Assembly: GCA_023228645.1 (NCBI GenBank)
Contig: JALOAT010000005.1
Span: 76,766-140,765, forward strand
Direction of reading: 5' to 3'
DNA length: 64,000 bases
Source of the DNA: Gammaproteobacteria bacterium
GTDB taxonomy: Bacteria; Pseudomonadota; Gammaproteobacteria; Thiohalomonadales; Thiohalomonadaceae
Of this stretch, positions 61,210 through 64,000 are shown piece by piece. Within the stretch, counting starts at the first letter, position 1; every line of letters begins with the position of its first letter. The notes under the pieces were generated by a model, which saw only the letters and a list, made by a program, of their open reading frames with translations, was not told the origin of the DNA and made no database searches. The position numbers and the translations under genes are program-made.

Positions 61210-61578
61210 ATGGCCAAGACCATCATGATTGTCGATGACTCCGCCTCCCTGCGGCAGGTCGTCGCCATCGCCCTCAAAGGCGCGGGATACGACGTTATCG
61301 AAGCGTGTGACGGCAAAGACGCTCTCTGCAAGATGACCGGACAGAAGATCCATCTAATCATCAGCGACGTGAACATGCCCAACATGGACGGCATTGCGCT
61401 GGTAAAGGAGGTGAAGGCCAATGCCAACTACAAGTTCACGCCCATCATCATGCTCACCACCGAGAGCCAGGACAGCAAGAAACAGGAAGGCCAGGCGGCC
61501 GGCGCGAAGGCCTGGGTCGTCAAGCCGTTCAAACCCGAACAAATGCTCGACGCGGTTTCCAAGCTGATTCTGCCCTGA
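61210..61578 (+). CDS. cheY: CheY-like single-domain response regulator
   Basis: 122 aa. DDSASLRQVVAIALKGAGYD at the start, phosphoacceptor Asp in LIISDVNMPNMDGI, MLTTESQ with the switch Thr, and VVKPFKPEQM with the conserved Lys. It receives phosphate from the CheA encoded two genes later. An AGGA ribosome site lies before the ATG. Confidence 0.95.
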   Translation: MAKTIMIVDDSASLRQVVAIALKGAGYDVIEACDGKDALCKMTGQKIHLIISDVNMPNMDGIALVKEVKANANYKFTPIIMLTTESQDSKKQEGQAAGAKAWVVKPFKPEQMLDAVSKLILP

Positions 61579-61593
61579 TTTCGAGACACACCG

Positions 61594-61908
61594 ATGACCC
61601 TGCACAGCGAAACACACGATGGCCATTGTAAGGTGCAAATCGCCGGCGAGCTGACCATCTATTCGGCCACTGCCATCAAGAGTGATCTGGCCGCCTTGCT
61701 CGATGACGCTGAACTGCTCGACCTGGCCCTCGCTGACGTGAGCGAATTCGACAGTGCCGGCGTGCAAGTGCTGCTGTGGCTGAAGCGCGAAATGGCTGAA
61801 CGCGGACGTCCCATGCGCATCTCATCGGCGAGCCCAAGCGTGCTGGATGTGCTGCACCTGCTTGGTCTCGCCGACGATGTGGGTTACGCGGTCCCTTCCC
61901 CCGTTTAA
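61594..61908 (+). CDS. STAS-domain protein
   Basis: 104 aa, anti-sigma-factor-antagonist-like. ELTIYSATAIKSDLAALLDD and DLALADVSEFDSAGVQVLLW with the switch Ser in FDSAGV; the fold is complete. In chemosensory operons such genes are common, but their role is not known. Lies between cheY and cheA. Confidence 0.88.
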   Translation: MTLHSETHDGHCKVQIAGELTIYSATAIKSDLAALLDDAELLDLALADVSEFDSAGVQVLLWLKREMAERGRPMRISSASPSVLDVLHLLGLADDVGYAVPSPV

Positions 61909-61921
61909 TTCAGAAACAGCC

Positions 61922-64000
61922 ATGTCCATCGACCTCGACCAAGCCTTGGCCACCTTCCTCAGCGAGAGCCGCGACCTGCTGCAGGAAATGGAAGACGGAC
62001 TGCTACAGCTCGAACAGCAAAGTGATGATGACGACGTGGTCAATGCCGTCTTTCGTGCCGCGCACACCATCAAGGGCTCGGCAGGCCTGTTCGGCCTCGA
62101 CGAAATCGTGGGTTTCACCCATGTGGTGGAAAACACCCTGGACAGGGTTCGCGCCGGAACACTCGCCGTCCATCCGGAGCTCATCGCAGTCCTGCTGCAA
62201 TGCGGCGACCATATTGGCGTGCTTGTGGATCACGTGGCCGCGAAAGGCACTGAACCGATTGACGTAGCGGCCGCTAAAGCCGGCACACGGCTGCAAGCGA
62301 CGCTGCGTACCTGGCTGGGCGAAGCGGCGTCCGTCGCCACGGTTGCTGACACGCCGCTGCCCCCCTCTCCGCCTGATGCAGAGGGGGTTACGTCGTCCCA
62401 TTGGCACATTTCCCTGCGCTGCGGCCCGAACGCCCTGCGTAACGGCCTCGACCCCCTGTCGTTCATCCGCTACCTGTCGACGGTCGGCGACCTGGTTTCC
62501 GTTAACGCCCTGTATGACACCCTGCCGCGTGGTGCGGCCATGGACCCGGAGACCTGTTATCTCGGCTTCGAGGTCGGGCTGCAATCGGCGGCCGACAAAC
62601 AGACCATCGAGAACGTCTTCGAGTTTCTGCACGACGATTGCCGGGTACGCATCCTGGCGCCCCACTGCAACGTCAAGGACTACATCGCCCTCATCCACGA
62701 ATCCGGCAATGACGAGAAATTCCTCGGCGACATGCTGGTGGCCAGCGGTGCGCTCACGCGCCGTGAACTCGAAGAAGGCCTGCGCATTCAGCAGGCGGAA
62801 TCGGTTGCGCAACAAGGCGCCAACCGCAAGATCGGCGAGATCCTGGTGGAACGACAGGCCGTGTCGCAGCCCGTCGTGGAAGCGGCCCTCGACAAGCAAC
62901 GCCAGACCCGCGACGAGAAGGCCAAGGACAGGGGCTCCATTCGCGTGCAGGCGGACAAGCTCGATCGCCTGATCAATTTGGTTGGCGAACTGGTCATCGC
63001 CGGCTCCGGGGCCAGCCTGCTGGCCCAGCAATCGGGCGTGACGGCCTTGCATGAACCCCTGTCCGCCATGAGCCGCCTGGTCGAGGAGATCCGCGATGGC
63101 GCGCTGCGACTGCGCATGGTCGAGATCGGCGAGACCTTCCACCGCTTTCATCGTGTGGTACGCGACGTGGGACGCGAGCTTGGTAAGGCCATCGAACTGA
63201 GCATCACCGGCGCCGAGACCGAACTGGACAAGGGACTGGTGGAAAAGATCGGCGATCCGCTCATGCACCTGGTCCGCAACGCCATCGATCACGGCATCGA
63301 GGCACCTGAGGAACGCGCAGCACGGGGCAAGCCCGCGCGGGGCCGCGTATCGCTCAATGCCTATCACGAATCCGGCAGTATCGTCATCGAAGTGACGGAT
63401 GACGGGGGTGGATTGCGCCGCGACCGCATCCTGGCGCGCGCACGCGAGCGCGGCATCGTTCAACCCGGTCAGGAGATGAGTGCTCAGGAGGTTTTCCAGC
63501 TGATTTTCGACGCGGGCTTTTCCACTGCCGAATCGGTGACCAATCTCTCCGGGCGCGGCGTCGGCATGGACGTGGTACGCCGCAATATCGAGGCCTTGCG
63601 GGGCACCGCGGAAGTCGAAAGCGAGGAAGGCGTCGGCACGACCGTGCGCATTCGCCTGCCACTCACCCTCGCCATCATCGACGGATTTCTGGTGGGTGTG
63701 GGCGACAACGCCTACGTGGTGCCGCTGGACATGGTTCAGGAGTGTATCGAACTTCCGAATGCCGAACAGAACGCCGGATACGTGAATCTGCGCGGTGAGG
63801 CGCTGCCACTGCTCCGGCTCAGTGAACACTTTGCCGTCGGCCAGCGGGACGTGCGCCGTCAAAGTATTGTGGTGGTGGCCAGCGGCGGCCAGAAGGCTGG
63901 CTTCGCAGTCGACGAACTGCTCGGGGAATTCCAGACCGTCATCAAACCCCTGGGCCAGGTCTTCCAGAATCTCAAGGGCATCAGCGGTTCCACGATTCTC
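61922..64000 (+). CDS. cheA: CheA chemotaxis histidine kinase (3-prime end outside window)
   Basis: 693 codons visible, open at the right edge. The HPt domain at the N-terminus has AAHTIKGSAGLFGL with the phospho-His. A domain at 130-260 may bind response regulator. The P3 dimer helix (QADKLDRLINLVGELVIAG), the HATPase (HLVRNAIDHGIE, DDGGGLRRDR, GRGVGMDVVRR) and the start of the CheW-like P5 domain (AYVVPLDMVQECIELP) follow. ATG at 61922. Confidence 0.95.
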   Translation, partial: MSIDLDQALATFLSESRDLLQEMEDGLLQLEQQSDDDDVVNAVFRAAHTIKGSAGLFGLDEIVGFTHVVENTLDRVRAGTLAVHPELIAVLLQCGDHIGVLVDHVAAKGTEPIDVAAAKAGTRLQATLRTWLGEAASVATVADTPLPPSPPDAEGVTSSHWHISLRCGPNALRNGLDPLSFIRYLSTVGDLVSVNALYDTLPRGAAMDPETCYLGFEVGLQSAADKQTIENVFEFLHDDCRVRILAPHCNVKDYIALIHESGNDEKFLGDMLVASGALTRRELEEGLRIQQAESVAQQGANRKIGEILVERQAVSQPVVEAALDKQRQTRDEKAKDRGSIRVQADKLDRLINLVGELVIAGSGASLLAQQSGVTALHEPLSAMSRLVEEIRDGALRLRMVEIGETFHRFHRVVRDVGRELGKAIELSITGAETELDKGLVEKIGDPLMHLVRNAIDHGIEAPEERAARGKPARGRVSLNAYHESGSIVIEVTDDGGGLRRDRILARARERGIVQPGQEMSAQEVFQLIFDAGFSTAESVTNLSGRGVGMDVVRRNIEALRGTAEVESEEGVGTTVRIRLPLTLAIIDGFLVGVGDNAYVVPLDMVQECIELPNAEQNAGYVNLRGEALPLLRLSEHFAVGQRDVRRQSIVVVASGGQKAGFAVDELLGEFQTVIKPLGQVFQNLKGISGSTIL

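Noticed and set aside
62003..63862. 619-codon open frame on the minus strand
   Set aside because: Lies wholly opposite cheA, whose protein has all kinase motifs. The antisense frame is a GC-rich shadow with no family features.

Overview
The window is about 64 kb of GC-rich bacterial chromosome, most likely from a free-living gammaproteobacterium. Two blocks follow the gene order known from Pseudomonas and relatives. The first is lpxH-ppiB-(aminoacyl-tRNA synthetase)-cysS-folD-tRNAs-tig-clpP-clpX-lon (1-4009 and 18757-26440). The second is leuC-leuD-leuB-asd-usg-fimV-truA-trpF-trpB-trpA-accD-folC-dedD-cvpA-purF-metZ (30439-49345). I cannot name the species from sequence alone.

Layout. 1-4009 holds the proteostasis block (lon partial, clpX, clpP, tig) with a clear lon promoter and a clpX terminator. 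4694-6574 has a nitroreductase and an IspB-like polyprenyl synthase homologue that has lost its catalytic motifs. 6816-19063 contains five tRNA genes (Leu, Lys / His, Arg, Pro), split by an 11.7-kb insert. The insert carries a DsbD_2-type membrane protein, a PspF-like sigma-54 activator, and a nine-gene minus-strand metal (probably copper) uptake run. That run is TonB receptor, DUF4198-like protein, NapH/NosR-like polyferredoxin, CcdA/DsbD-like membrane protein, ExbB, ExbD, TonB, OprC-type copper receptor and PCu(A)C copper chaperone. 19263-30294 holds folD, a DksA-like gene, cysS, gltX, two cyclophilins, lpxH, a ferritin-like protein, glycerate kinase and carbonic anhydrase. 30439-49345 is the long biosynthetic series (Met, purine, folate, Trp, fatty acid, Asp-family, Leu) plus fimV. 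49631-59714 holds a LysR regulator, small unknown proteins, a five-PAS diguanylate cyclase, an AlkA-like glycosylase, a DUF4112 protein, a ChaN-PDZ protein and an M1-type peptidase. 60118-64000 is the start of a chemosensory operon (MCP, CheY, STAS, CheA).

The most distinctive points are four. (i) The metal run combines two outer-membrane receptors, its own ExbB-ExbD-TonB and two candidate transmembrane electron-transfer proteins. (ii) The IspB homologue looks catalytically dead. (iii) Two families of long paired inverted repeats (A: CACGGGG-type, B: CGCAGAG-type) sit in gene borders, have A-runs on one side and T-runs on the other, and look like mobile bidirectional terminators; they cut the leuC-leuD-leuB-asd series at every joint. 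(iv) A GluRS gene occupies the position where Pseudomonas has glnS.
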